DNA of 64,000 nucleotides from Brachyhypopomus gauderio (lineage: Eukaryota; Chordata; Actinopteri; Gymnotiformes; Hypopomidae). The translations under genes and the position numbers were made by a program. The stretch lies in assembly GCF_052324685.1 (NCBI RefSeq), contig NW_027506905.1:1245035-1309034 (forward strand). Direction: 5' to 3'. This document shows positions 39,810 through 53,700 of this stretch, piece by piece. The notes beneath the pieces were generated by a model that worked only from the letters and a program-made list of their open reading frames with translations, did not search any database and was not told where the DNA came from. Numbering within the stretch: position 1 is the first letter of the stretch; each line of letters begins with the position of its first letter.

Positions 39810-40109
39810 GCTTGCCAGGCTGATAACTTTTAGGATCACAGAGTATTTTTGGAATCGTTTTCATGGACAATATCGATGGTGAGAATGGTGCAGCCAGGGA
39901 CTTTGGGCACCCAGATTTTCACGTTGGAGCCCAATGAAAAATATCTAATGTTCGGAAAAAGCGCCAGTACCCCCGTCAGTCACAGGCACTTAGAATCAGC
40001 TTAAATCCACCTGCCGGCTGACCTGAGGACACAGGACAATTAGTTTGAGGACGTTACTGAATTACTCAGCGACCTCAGTCTTGTGAAGATTCTTTTTGTA
40101 TCATGACAG
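39810..40109 (+). other. Possible non-coding exon
   Basis: A good 3' splice site (gatttgtttttcag) precedes 39810, and a perfect 5' splice site (GACAG|gtaagt) follows 40109. All frames between contain stops. It could be an untranslated exon of ctxn1 (downstream, same strand), part of a lncRNA, or chance. Confidence 0.3.
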
Positions 40110-40929
40110 GTAAGTAATTCAAAAGCAACCAGTTGGCCCCAATATGTTACGTGGGTTTTTTTTTTTTTTTTTGCTAATTACAGTTAGATCAAAGCACCTA
40201 TAACACAATAAAATTGTTCGTAACACCTGGCATTACACTTTGATGTTTTAAAAGAAGCTGAAAGAAACCTCTTATCAAGAAGCACTGAGGCTTAATCAGT
40301 CATTCTTAAACTCTGAGCAGAATCTACCACAGATGTTAATCAAGAGGGAATATTAATTGGACATCGTTATTTGGTGGGTCCTATTGAGATTTCTGTCAAT
40401 CAAGATGTTCTTAGTTTAACTTCCCTAAGTATATTTTCCTCACAAGCAGGTAGTTATTTTTAAATGATTTTGAAATCACTATTTGGTACCACACGTATCC
40501 ATTCCACATTACATAACTCATCTTTAATCACATTCAGCAGAAGAAAGACCTGGTCAATGACCAGACTTTACAAAGATTAATCATTCTAACTGCCTATTAA
40601 AGATCCACTGCTGGATTTATAACAAACAGCACCAGAGCATGAAGGAACAGACATCTAGTGTGTTCAACATACACAAAAACAATATTTTCTGTGTTTGGTC
40701 TGTTTTTGTAATGAAGAGGTCAGCAGAAATATGATTCATTCCCAAGATTGGGAGTGTAATGTCAGCATCAGTGATGAACAACATAGAACACTCCCAGAAT
40801 GATGCCGTGCACCTCTTCATAGTCTATTTAGTTCAAAGTTTCACTGTTGTAAATAGGCTGGTTGATTTGTGCTTGGTTACTCCAGACATGTCTTTCCTTT
40901 CTATTATATTTAGTTTGCTTGTGTGTGTG

Positions 40930-41012
40930 TAAATGTGCCGTATTTTGTCAATTGTGATTTTTACATCGTAACCGAAATTTGTCCTCTGCTTTTAACCCAT
41001 CTGTGCAGTTAG

Positions 41013-41061
<49 letters not shown>

Positions 41062-41249
41062 GATTACTAGGGGGCTGTGGATCACACGTGCCCAGAGTGG
41101 TGGGCAGACCTAGCCTGGCGCCCGGGGAGCAGTTGGGGTTAGGTGTCTTGCTCAAGGGCACCTCAGTCATGGCCTCAGGTCTGGGAATCGAACCCACGAC
41201 CCTCCGGTCACAAGACAAGTTCCCTACCACTAGGCCATGACTGCCCCAC
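40930..41249 (-). mobile_element. tRNA-derived SINE copy 1
   Basis: On the minus strand it starts ggggcagtcatggcctagtg, with a tRNA-like head including box B (GGTTCGATTCC). It continues with the tgcccttgagcaag...aactgctccccgggcgcc body, an internal (TG)n tract and the tail acaattgacaaaatacggca. Same family as the copy at 48526. Confidence 0.85.
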
Positions 41250-43957
41250 AAGTATGTGTGTGTGTGTGTGTCAGTGGGTATGAGTGAAAGAGACTATTTC
41301 TATTTGTTTGCTGGTGTCTTTTGTAAAACCTTTTTTAAAAATGTTAAATAAAAGAGCTGTTTCATCAGCAGAATGCTGTATTCAGGTTTTTCTTGTGCAC
41401 CGACGCTACTTTAAGCCTTTAAAATATGCGCAGGTCTGAATGCTGATGCTGTTGAATGGTAATTCTGTGAATGTTTGTGGCAAGAAATGCTGATTTTCTT
41501 CTGTCTTTTCTTTCTTAAAGAAATGTGGATTATTTGACCATATCTAAGGCAGAAATAGTTTCTCAAAAACATAAAACATTCTTGTGTTCTTATTATTATT
41601 TATTATATTTCAACTATCAAAACAGAAAGCTACAGCCTAACCAAATGTGCACACTGTGCTAGACCAAACAGCCCAGGAGCTTTTAATGTGGGTACTGACT
41701 GTTTACTTGTGTTAAGCATTCATGCATTATAAGGACGTCATGCATATTCGATGAAGCGCTGCATGCCCATTGGTTTGAGTGGACTGTTTAATATTGTTTC
41801 AGATTAGGTAGAAATAAATTAGGCAAACTCGGTAGCCAAGGTCATGGAAGCAGGTAATGTGTTCATTATGTGTTCATGAGTAGAACCGCCCCATATTTCT
41901 CATGCATAGCAAAAGCACTCCCCCCTGGAAAATTGGGAGAGATGAATTTCCCCAGGATATTGATCGATACCTTCGAGCCTTGAGTGGGTAGGGGTGTGAG
42001 TGTGTGTGTGTGTGTGTGTGGGGGGGGGGGACGACTATCATGCCAGTTCGTTCCAGGTGACTAAGGACTGATGAGTACTTCTGTTCCGTCACACTGGGGA
42101 ACCAGGAAACTCGAGGCACTGCATTAAGGCTCGTGAAATTAGCTGTGAGTAAAAGACTCAGACGATTACACTCCTGTTCTGCTGCTGTGTTTTTGAGGAC
42201 ATGTAAAATCCAAACATTAAATGTCAGGGACAAGTTCTCCACACGTCTGCTTAAGGCTTTACTCACATGCACGTACAGGAACATGCATGAACTTCCAGCA
42301 TGTTCATGTTCACACAGGGGCAAACGGTCAGGATGCAATGCACCTGCTTTGGAATAATTAGATCAAAAATAGAACACTTAATGCTGCGTTAAGCGGAGAC
42401 CAGGGTTGCCACTGTGGAATGGGTCTGTGTAATGGAATTAGTGAGCTAACCTCTATTTTAGGATTGTTCTGTGCAGGAAAGAGCAGGTGAGGGAAAACTG
42501 GATAACCCTTCCTCTGGCTCCGCCCACCCCCAGTTCTGGGAAGTGCAGTGTTCAGCGCCAGCACTTTGACTGGCGTGCACTTGAACTTTACGGCACATAA
42601 AACCTTGCTGTGATGTGTCTTGCTCCCGTTCCACATTTTGGTAATGGCACCGACGCTTGATGGTGTCATTGAAAAGAATTACTTAGAAGGAAGTTGTGAA
42701 AAACAGGATGTAATTGCCAGCGTTTACATTAGCAACTCTAATTTTTAACTGTGCTGAAATCAATGTACATGTTGAAAACTGAATGCAGCTTTGATGTGAT
42801 CATCAGGTCATGGTGGCCTGTTCTATCCAGACGAGGGCAGCCACTCATCAGACTGTTTCAAGACTGCTTGCTTGAAATGAGCTCAGACAAGCCAATAATG
42901 ATGTGGCTGGAATCCAATCCTACTCAAATATACAGTAGTAATGAGGTTATATTTCTGTTCTTTTGTATGAAAATGCAGTTAGCTAAGTGAACATCGGAAA
43001 AAAATACTTTACAACAGGTTTGGCCCCACTAGTGGCTATTTATATGAATTAGAAACAATGTTAGTGGCAAAGACAGAATTTAGCAACTAGATTTAGTGGT
43101 GGGAGAAAAAAACGACTCCATTCTAGAAGAAATTTAAGACCAATTTGGCTGCCTAGTGAGCAATTATATTTATTCACCATTCAATGATATAGGGTTACAG
43201 AAACATGGGGCCTCTTTAAATTGATGAGGAAAAAGTGACTCTCTTTTACACAGCTATTCTGTTTCATTTACTTTGTCTTTGATGATACCACATTATGTGC
43301 AGTTATACTGAAGTCAGCACTTCTGTATTGCACAAGGACACCTCCAGCCCACTGTGGTCACTGACATGATCAGAATAGCATTCAGCGTAGCTTCACAATA
43401 TTGTGTCTTCCTCAGATCTAACAACTTCCAGCCAGAGCACAAGTTCACCTTCAAGAGATGGCCTGTAACACATGTATAAAATGCTAAACACATTCCAATG
43501 CAGTCATTTACCCACTGATTCCAGTTCAAAAGGGCACATTTTTTCTCGATTCCCTTCTGTCCTTATTTTTGCATGGAACCATATGGAGGTGGAAAGGGTC
43601 AGGATGAGCATGAGTCTAAAGAAACGTGTGTTCTTCCTCAGAGAACTGACACAGAACACAGGAGTGGATCTTTGGCCAAACGAAAGCAAAGTCTTTTTGA
43701 AGACCTCTAAAGGTTAATGAGGCATATTGGAGAGGAAGATGGTCTTCTTCAAGGAAGAAAGGCCATTGTGGAGCCTGAGGGGGCAACCATAACGACACCC
43801 CTCGGATCTCATTATTAAGGTTATTGATTCGATCAGGCCACCTGCTATCTGGTTCTCTTTCTCTCTCTCTCCCAAACTCTCTCTCTGTCTTTCTGTCAAT
43901 TTAAACACAGTCTGTAGTCTGGGATGCAAGGACATTCTCCAGTTAGATGTACAATAA

Positions 43958-44022
<65 letters not shown>

Positions 44023-44990
44023 TGCACGCACATACACACATTCCATTCGACAAGCATCTGATAATGTCTCATTAGTTACCATTCAAAATTATATTGTCAG
44101 CTGAAGTACTTTATTCTAATTAACCTGAAATCTCGCCTTAACAAAAATATTTGAAACAATTGGGAAATGCTGAATAACTGATCAAGCATGCTTAACCAGA
44201 TACAGTCCAACTATAATGATAGCCAGGGACACTGATATGAAGGATACAGGCACACACTCCACAGCAGACAGTTATGCAACTCTAATTACTGCCATGTTTA
44301 CGCGCCCATACAGTCGACTGCTCTGACCTCACGATGATGGTGGCATCTGTGACTTCCGCAGGTGACACCTGGTCCAACGTGGTTCAAGTGGCCGCAGGTG
44401 GCACAGATGGCCGAACTTCGTCCAGGGCTTTGTGTCATGTCTGGGCTACGGGGGCTGGACTGGCATCCATCTTGTCAAGAGTCAAAAGGAGACTACAACA
44501 GGGATCCCGGTGAAACAACCAGAAAATGAGATAACGAGGCATCGTCCCATGACGCGCGGTACCTTGTGTTGCTCCTGTAAGAGCGGAGTTGTACCTCTGC
44601 TGTGAGCTGTAGTTAACGGGGCGCGTTATCTTTGGCGTATTTATCTGATACTGCTGTGTCGATGATTGCAGACATTTGTTTTGAAAAGGATCAGAGAAGG
44701 AAACGGCTCTTAACAAGATGGTTCATTGGACTGCATAGCTGAGAAACCAGAATTCATTATCTTTTGCATAGACATGCCACAGGTTATCCTGGGTTATATG
44801 AGTGAATTAAAAGACATTTCAGGCGAAAGCTATGTGAACAAATGCATTTCCACGTAAAAACATCACATGTAAAAGTTATTCAATTATCATGTTAATGTCA
44901 CATATTAGTGATTTAAACGGGCTAAATTACAGACTACTTTGAAGAGGCTTGCAGCACTTTTTTTACCTTACAGCACTGGGTTCATCAAAG
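41250..44990. other. Gene-free region, middle part
   Basis: AT-rich DNA without recognisable coding exons. A TG/poly-G tract lies at about 42000-42030 and a (CA)30 tract at 43959-44019. Open frames here are short and resemble nothing I know. Confidence 0.5.
43959..44019. repeat. (CA)30 microsatellite
   Basis: Uninterrupted CA tract in the gene-free region. Confidence 0.95.
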
Positions 44991-44999
44991 CATCAGTGT

Positions 45000-45230
45000 A
45001 TGACATGAATCACGTTATTATCACGATCACATTCAGTCTGTGTGTGATTGGAGGAGTTGGGTGCGTGAGGGTGCTTTAAGACTCCTGCACACACAGACCT
45101 GCTTGTTCTGGACAGAGCGGTCCGGGTCCGCACACTGCGCTCTGATGCGGAGCAGCTCACCACGCCGAAGTTTTTACGCGTCTGATGTTGGACAGAACCG
45201 CTCAGTCTAACTTCTCTCTGGACTAAAGGG
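45000..45230 (+). promoter_or_regulatory. Possible ctxn1 first exon/promoter
   Basis: CpG-rich for this region (gagcggtccgggtccgcac, acgccgaag, acgcgtctgatg) and ends in a good donor (AAAGGG|gtaaga) at 45230. Cortexin genes usually have a non-coding first exon; ctxn1 is the next recognised gene on this strand, 10 kb on. A candidate only. Confidence 0.3.
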
Positions 45231-45616
45231 GTAAGATCGTAGTCTTCATGTGTAACTGTTGCAAGCTCTTCCACGCTGTGTGTCATTTGTTTTCAACTGT
45301 GTTCTGTTGTAGATGCTTTATGCCACAATCCGTCACTAACTTGAAGCGTCGCACCATCGGAATATTTCTCATTTAAATGTCTCGACTAGAAAGAAAATTG
45401 CGGACAGGCAGTATAGGTGTGATTTATAACATGATGTCGGAGAAAGATGTCACGACAGCTTCGTTTTCGTTTCCGCAATGAACACAACGAAATGGGTCGG
45501 CACCCTTTAGCACCTTTAATGTCCCCATTGGCGACTTTACTGTAACCTGTGGTCGTAAATGAGGACTGCTGTGTCATGACTGCCAGATGTTAAAGTACAG
45601 TGTGTGAGAGGCAGCA

Positions 45617-45620
<4 letters not shown>

Positions 45621-45676
<56 letters not shown>
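45621..45676. repeat. (GT)28 microsatellite
   Basis: Perfect GT tract about 390 bp after the candidate exon at 45000-45230. Confidence 0.95.
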
Positions 45677-45678
<2 letters not shown>

Positions 45679-47020
45679 TGATGGGGACTGTCAGCTGCGT
45701 TTGTTCCTCCAAACACTCAATCTGGGGATGTAGGGGCGCGATCATTTGTTATATTTTACTGTCGCTGCGAAAACCCCTTAAATATGATCACATTTAATGC
45801 CTAAATGTCACGCATCCGCACTGGCAGTATTGATTATTCTGTAGGCTGTATCGATGAGAACTTTAAAACGTTGATAGTTGCATGGTGCGTCTGCGTACAC
45901 CGGGTTACACTCGAATAACTAATTTGCCTGCAAATTTCCCTAAAGTAATTGAAATCCATACTTTTATTGAGCAACTTTGCCACGCGCGTGTGCATTAGGA
46001 ATTCACTAAAAAATCAGCAAATATTTGGACCTGTGGAGGGCGAAAATTGTGCAGTTACATTAGCGGACTATATGCAAATAAAGTAAGAAATGAAAAATGA
46101 ATGAAAGTACAATTAATTTACATCTGTAAACAGAACAACAAGCGAAATATATTTGTAAAAGTAATATTAAAACTAAATTCGTTATTTGAAGTTTAATAAT
46201 CAAGAATGCAGTAGGGTCAAAGTTTGGACGCGGCGCGAGACCTTCCCTCTCCGAGATTGTTCTTCACTTTGTACCAGTGTTGAGGTTACAGCTCCAGCTC
46301 TAGTGATCAGTCCTGGTGTCTCATCACACAGAAGAAAACTCCCATTACCCGTCATAGCTGTCACCGCTCATGAATTAATGATGGCAGCGTGTAACTTAAT
46401 TCACTGTTCGTATGCAAGGGCCAAGTGGCCGGGCTGACACCTCGCACTGATTGAAGTCCTACTGACCCACTGGAGTGGAGTGAAGTGTTCAGGATTAAAT
46501 GGAATTGCTAGTTCTTGCTGGAGTAAAACCTCCCTCCTGCAGGATTTCGCTTAAACCTAAACTCAAACATCTGTGTCAAAGGCTCAAAAGCTGGCCTGCT
46601 CAAGGCGCTATCCACTACCCCATAAATCTCTCTGTCCCAAAATAGGTTTCAACATATATGTACAAAAATTGACTATGAATAATGTATATATAGTGAGAGA
46701 TATTTTAGTGTGAATTTTGCAGAGTCATTAAGCCTATATCATCTATCAATGTTCAGAGAGTCTGTATCATTCTGTGACCCAGACTGAATCAGATAGTTAC
46801 AAAGCAATATTAGGTGTTAACATTAGCTGTTCCCTCGAGTGTGTTAATATATCTCACATATGCATTTATCTCTTCGATATGTGTTCATTCCTAAGAAGCT
46901 CCGGCTTCCTGGTTCTCCCGTGGGCCAGTGGCTAACATCAGAGGTTAGGACAAAAACCATTGGCTGTTCTGGATAGTCAGGAGTCAGGAGGGTGGGAGCA
47001 GGGATGGTGTGTGTGTGTGC

Positions 47021-47059
<39 letters not shown>

Positions 47060-48525
47060 GGTGGGGGGGGGTTCAATTTCCTCCCAAGATCACTCTTGAA
47101 ATATTCATCAAGCCCATAATCTGGAGCCATTTGATAATTGACACCATGGCTGGGTTTTTATTATCTCTCCATTTTATCTCAGAGTCTTGAACGTTGGTGC
47201 GAGACCCCCCCCCCACCCCACCCCCCCGTCTGCAGCCCAATGGTAACTCAGCTTTCTGGAGATTGGCAACCACCTTCTTGGACTGTAATTCTGCTGATAG
47301 TGAGAGACCATGTGCACGTCTCCTCCTGCTCGTCTCTCTTATATTTGTTTGATGTACTTAGATTCCACAAGGCCTTTAGAAACTGGTGCTATTCTGTGTT
47401 TGCCTGGATTGATTTTAATTTTTTCTACACTTTTTTTTTTTTTAAAGCTAATCCAGGCTCAAAGCTCAGCATTTGCTTCAAGGGCTTTGCACATATCTTG
47501 GTCTTTTAATTGTAGTTTTCCTGCAGCATTAGCAGTTTTGTGCTCTAAACATTTTATAATGTTTCCACAGGCAAACTGCAGCTGGGGCAAATTAAAAGTT
47601 CGAGCCAAGTTCTTCATCAGAATTCTACTCACAGGAAAGGCTAACAAGTGTTGAACTTTTCTGCCCTCTCTCCCCATTGTCCCTCACTTTCCTTTTGACA
47701 TTTGCTGAGTTTTGACATGCTGACCATGCGGTCAGAGGTCTAGGAGTGTGGGAGTTGACGTGCTGATGGACACATATTCCCTGGCTGGCTCGGCCTACGT
47801 AGCGCCCTCACAGTGGATCACCACACAAGGGCAGAAGTGCTGTCCTGTGACTTTAGACTTGGGAAGTGCTGACTTTATAACATCTCCTGCGTCCTCTGCG
47901 GAACACTCCCCACGGACGTCGGAGGGTGCAGTGAGGTGGAAGGAGACGAGTGTCAGTCCCGTTAGCCTGTCGGTCTGATCACCTGATCACTCTGTCATCT
48001 CTGTTACTGTCTTCTCTCTGCTGATTCTCAGAGTCCAGACACAGGTGAGCGTCCATTGGAGTGTGTGCCATGCCTCAGGGCCCTTACTGTCAAATACACT
48101 CACTCACTGCTTTCCCTTCCAACTTAATATTTCATGGTGTGATTTGGGTTGTAAATTAAAGATGTGTGGGAGGTGGGTTTGACAGAGTGCTGTGTTATTC
48201 TGTTTGAATGAGCTGCAGGTAGAAAGCCCATGTCCACTAAACCAGCCCCAGCCCTGGACCTAGACACAAGAAGAAATTAAATTCAGATCACATCGGCATG
48301 ATCCACCTCCTTCCTGCCGGAAGATTGTTTCTCTGAAAATACCATGACATTTTTAAATACAGGGATTTTTCTGCTCCTGACAGTTATTTGTTTTGAAATG
48401 TCTCGATGGCCTGCAGTAGTGTAATAGGCGAGTGTGTTTGACATAACATTAAGTTTACGAAAGCCCAGATATCTCACAGGCAGTGTGGGATCTTCCTAGA
48501 GGGCCACCAGCTTCCTCTAGGAAGG

Positions 48526-48808
48526 GCAGTCATGGCCTGGCGGTTAGGGAACTGGTCTTGTGACCGGAGGGTCGTGGGTTCGATTCCCAGACAGGCCATG
48601 ACTGAGGTGCCCTTGAGCAAGGCACCTAACCCCAACTGCTCCCCGGGCGCCGGGCTAGGGCTGCCCACCGCTCTGGGCACGTGTGATCCACAGCCCCTAG
48701 TAATCACTAGTGTGTGTGTGTGTTCTGACTGCACAGATGGGTTAAAAGCGGAGGACAAATTTCGATTGGGGTGTAAAAATCACAATTGACAAAATATGGC
48801 ACATTTCA
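48526..48808 (+). mobile_element. tRNA-derived SINE copy 2
   Basis: tRNA-like head (tggcctggcggttagggaac) with an exact box B GGTTCGATTCC at 48577-48587. The body continues tgcccttgagcaaggcac and ctgctccccgggcgcc, then a short (TG)n and the tail caattgacaaaatatggcac. Closely matches the minus-strand copy at 40930-41249. Confidence 0.88.
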
Positions 48809-51800
48809 TTTCTCTGTTACCACCGATATTGGTAGAACATATTCTTCAGCAAACATTACTAGACCATTTCCAAGCACAGCCAGCTGGGTTGTGTCCAGAA
48901 ACCTGCAGACGGATTTCTTTATTATTTCTTCTTCTGTTTCGATATAGTTTTTAAAATGATTACCTCGAGGCACACCCAGTGCTGGTCATTGATATATGTA
49001 ATTCCACATATATTTTGAGAATGGCATTCGGGGGAAAGGTCTGGAGGGAGCTGTCATTTCCAGAGACGTGGGGAATCTTTGTACCTGCGGCTGAGACAGA
49101 TTGTTCCCTCTAGAGACTTGGCCTGTATCTGGATAATGTGCAGTGATGTATCTGTTTCACAGTGCCAGCAGACAATTCATAATCATCTTCTTCCCAATCC
49201 TGTGTGGCCTATTCCTCAAACGTACAAACATTGACGGGCTGAGTCACACTTTTATATATATGCACCTCGCGGTATAGTGTGAGAGTATAAATATACAACT
49301 ACCGTTTTTGCATGTTCTTCTACGGGGCCAGCAGACTTCCCATAATACCCTCTGTTTCGCTCCTCCCACCAGTAACATACTCACTCAGCAGAAGTGAACG
49401 CAAACGTTTCTTTTTTATGCTTTGGTTTGACTTTTAGTGTTTTTTGAGGGAATACATATATTTTGTTTTGGAAATCAATTCATACTATTTGTTTTAGAAA
49501 CAAATGTAAACATCAACTCTTAGATTAAGTGGGTTTAAGGTTAAGGAAGATGACGTTCACTTAAGCGTGACCAGATGTTTGTCTGGTGCTCTATAGCTCC
49601 TTTGCTTCCTCACCGCTATGAAAGTTGACTAGTGGTGCTGAATACAGGATGTTTGTGAGAGCTTCACTATGACGTCTTTAAGCAAGCCAGCCTGGTAATC
49701 TGGCAGTGAGCTTCTATTTTCAAGAGAGCCAGAACAAGTTCAGGAACATCAGGTGCAAAAGGTGTAAAAAAAATAAATAAAATACATGTGTAAAAATAGA
49801 CATGGCATGTTGTCTTGTGTAGAAATGCAGGGAGCTCACGTCTGTGAGTCTGTGTCTCCCCTCAAGGTGACCTTCTGCTTGTGCACAAACGTCAGAAGGG
49901 CAACAGTCCTGCACAGAGAGATCGATGCAAGCAAAAGTTTAGTCTGATGGCACAATCAAAGAATACCATCAGGACCCGCGGTGATGGATGGCATAAATAT
50001 CTTCGCTAGACACACGAGCGCACTGACAACCTTTATTCCTCTACTCGGAGCAGCGTTTGTTCTGATCCGATGCTGCCGAGTCATTCATCCTTTCACGCTT
50101 GTCTTCCAAACCCATTTTTATCTGTATAAGCAGCCAGTTGGGAAGAGTTAAATGAATTCCCCACCGCACCGCATGCCATCAGCACTGGGCTCCCTCCTAG
50201 TTGCCGGTGACATTGGGCCGGGGCGGGGCGTGGGGGTGGCGGGCAGGTGGCGTTTGGCATTTGCTCGTGGCCTCTAATACATTTAGGAATCACAGACAAG
50301 TCTCAAATAATGACAAATGCAGGGTCCTTCTGTCCGTGGCCACTGCTGTGTGACTGATGAGTGTGTGTTTGAGCGGGTGTTGGGGTCCGCTCTGAGGTGA
50401 GCAGGCTTCAGTGGACCAGACAGGGGCACGTTAATGAAATGCTGTTTCTTTTTCTCATTTGCCCTTGTTGGTTTGACCCATTGTCAGTACTGCGGAGGGT
50501 CTCTGGTGGAATGATCTCATCTCCAAAGAGAGAGAGGGGGGGGGGGGGGGGTGTTGAATAGAAAAAGAAGCAGTGAAAAAGTGAGAAATGAAAGCAGTTT
50601 AAAAGTATTAGAGAGAAAAGCAAATGAAATGACGATAAAATCCTCTGTTAGAAAAAGAGATGACCAAAGAGAGAAATAAGTGTAAGAGAGAAAGATCAAC
50701 AAGGGTTAGGCTGAAAGAGCAAGGTTATGAAAAATGAAAAACAGAATAACAAAGAGAGAGAGAGAATCAATGAGGGAAGACCGAGTAAAGAGAATTCCAC
50801 TGCAAGTCTAACCCCCCCGCCGCTTTTCTGAAGGGCCCCTCTCCACGTTAGTCCATATGCAGTGCAGGCAAGGGACTGCTATTTCCAGACCCGAAGCCAG
50901 AACTGGACAATATCGACAGGATGTCTGCAGGAAGTCACACAGCTGATGGCCCCCCGTCAGTGGCGTTCTTTGGATCATAATTCCCATGGAATTTTCCAGA
51001 GCTTCAGTGGGAAGGTGCCACTGGTGGGTCTTAGTCTCGCTGGGTCTGTATCGAGTGAGACTGATTACCCAGCGATGATGTCGTTGTTCGCTGTTTCGCT
51101 GTTTCTGGACACACAGCACGTGTCCGATTACAATCAGGGGTTTGGCTTTGTCAACAGAACCAGAGGAACATTCGTATTACGTTTACCTGTGAACAGATCC
51201 GCTAGACTGATGCTGAAAGAGGGTTTGATGGACAGGATAGGGCCACGAGTCACTTTAGTGGGTCTCAGCCATGGAATTGTATACGGGGTGAAGATTGGGC
51301 CAGAGACTTAACGGGTCTGTTGAAAGTTCCGAGAAGTGGACTAGCGGACAAGAGGATGACAGCAAATGATTTGAAATCACAGTCAGGATTTGTTGAACCG
51401 GCGCCACACACACACACACACACCTCAGGGCTCTGTAACAAACCAGAGGGTGAGGAAGTTTGAAACGTGAGGTACATTCACAAGGGTTGTTCCATTAACC
51501 TGTCATAACCAGAAATGTGTCTGGACAAAACAAGATACTGCGCATCATTAGAGAGTGGATCAGAGTGATCATTCTTTATTGAAGGATTTAAAGGAGTTCA
51601 AACAGACCCGACGTTCTTTAATAAAAAACACAGACACTTTGAAGATTGTACAGGACTAAAAAGCCAAAGGCCAACTGAATCAGTATGAATATAAAAGAAT
51701 GTTCTGGAGTCTTTCCATAAATCAAAACAAGAGGAACAACACTTCAGCTGAGATGTTTGATTCGTCACAGAGAGTGTTGGTCAATGTGGACATGGGCGTG

Positions 51801-52259
51801 GTTGTGGGGGCCAAAGTGAACCTGACTACCCAGGGTGAGGGGCCCACTGTCATTTATAGGGGCCCACTGACATTGAGAGTGTACAGGGCCCAGAATTGGC
51901 TGCTACGCCTCTGGTTGTGGGTGTCTTCACTGCAAAGCAGCTTGATAGGAGATTAATTCCTACTTGTGTTATTGGTTCATTTTCGTTACTTTCAGGGAAA
52001 GAGTTGCTCAGTGGAACCCTCTAACGTCGGATTAGTCAAACGTTTGTCTCCTGGTGAGTTCAGCCCAGTTGAATAGTGTATGGTGCTGCTTTTTATAGCC
52101 GATGCTCCATATCAGTCAGGGGGCACGGTGCCTTAGGCACAGACACACTGGTTTTCAATCGTAGGAGTGAACTTTCTTCCTCAGAATCACTTTAGTTTTC
52201 TATCTGGTTTAACAATGGATGGTATCGTTCAACAATTGTAAAAATGGGTGTGGGGGACA

Positions 52260-52261
<2 letters not shown>

Positions 52262-52344
<83 letters not shown>
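52262..52344. repeat. (TG)n(GA)n compound microsatellite
   Basis: A tract of about 58 bases of TG runs directly into about 25 bases of GA. Confidence 0.95.
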
Positions 52345-52995
52345 CAAAGAGTGAATTTTTGTTTGTATGTTAGAGTTGTAAAATCGCTTTGGCAATTACA
52401 AAGATGGTGAGTGAGAGAGCCTGTCAGTGTGATCCACGAGCAGACGGTGCCTCTTCAGACTCCCTCTGGCTGCTCCCGCCATGGAGCTGTTATGAGTCTC
52501 GTGCTGGGCCGTCATCTGCTCTGCTCTCTGGACAGACGGCCACTGCCCAAACCAGCACAGCCAGAGAACCCAGAAACACCAACAAGGTCCCACACCTTAT
52601 CTTATCTTCTCGATTCAAGCAACCAGAGCCAGTGACAATGATCAGAGGATGTGATGCCAAGAAACAGTCGGGTTTCGGTTGTGGGAAGACTTGCGCTCTT
52701 CAGTGGGGGGTGACGGCTAGTTTGTAGCTTCGTGGCCAGGAGCCCCGTGCGATGAAGAGGCAGGGCACGATTCCAAAGTAGACAGAGGGATGATGGGAGA
52801 GGGAGGGATGGTAATAACTGTCCTGAGAACAGGTGGGGGATAGTCTGTGTACATTCGTAGAGCCAGATATTGGCTAAGAGGGAGTTTCAGATATTGACGT
52901 TCTCCACAATCAGGACTAATCCAGTTCTTTGGCAGTTCGGTTTAATGGGGATTGTAAACATGAAGCTGAGGTTTCGTGGTGCGAAGGCTCTGAAC

Positions 52996-53402
52996 TTATG
53001 TTGTAGAAGTATGTTATGTAGTAGAAGTATGTTATGTTGTAGAAGTATGTTATGTAGTAGAAGTATGTTACATTGTAGAAGTATGTTATGTAGTAGAAGT
53101 ATGTTATGTTGTAGAAGTATGTTAAGTTGTAGAAGTATGTTATGTTGTAGAAGTATGTTATGTTGTAGAAGTATGTTACGTTGTAGAAGTATGTTATGTA
53201 GTAGAAGTATGTTATGTTGTAGAAGTATGTTACGTTGTAGAAGTATGTTATGTAGTAGAAGTATGTTACGTTGTAGAAGTATGTTACGTTGTAGAAGTAT
53301 GTTATGTAGTAGAAGTATGTTACGTTGTAGAAGTATGTTATGTTGTAGAAGTATGTTACGTTGTAGAAGTATGTTATGTAGTAGAAGTATGTTACGTTGT
53401 AG
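52996..53402. repeat. 18-bp minisatellite
   Basis: About 22 copies of gtagaagtatgttatgtt with variants gtagta, acgttg, acattg and aagttg. Because 18 is a multiple of three, it holds open frames on both strands (Cys-Arg-Ser-Met-Leu and Tyr-Phe-Tyr-Asn repeats). These are not genes. Confidence 0.96.
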
Positions 53403-53610
53403 TGATGAAAGGTGAAAAAAGGCTGTTGCATCACCTCGCCTCTAGTTCAGCGCTAACTGGGAGTCCTGTTACATTCACCTGCGCTTATTTAGCCTTGGCA
53501 GTCTGTTGCCAAGTCCTGAAAAAACTTAAGAGAACACCCGATCGATGCGTCTCTAAAGATTAAATGACACAGAAAGTGTGAGTGCGTGCATGTGCGTTTG
53601 CCCGCACGTC

Positions 53611-53612
<2 letters not shown>

Positions 53613-53664
<52 letters not shown>

Positions 53665-53700
53665 TGTGTGCGCGTTTGTGTGCGTGTGTGTATGCGCGTG
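53613..53700. repeat. (TG)n/GCG microsatellite
   Basis: TG tract with cgcg interruptions. A short 14-15-bp repeat (ccacccgcaccacat) follows at about 53845-53910. Confidence 0.9.

Noticed and set aside
48528-48600. tRNA gene
   Set aside because: Box B is intact, but the sequence continues into a SINE body that is repeated at 40930-41249; it is a SINE head.
52870-53434. Cys-Arg-Ser-Met-Leu repeat protein and its antisense Tyr-Phe repeat
   Set aside because: An 18-bp repeat keeps both strands open; no promoter, splice or flanking coding evidence.
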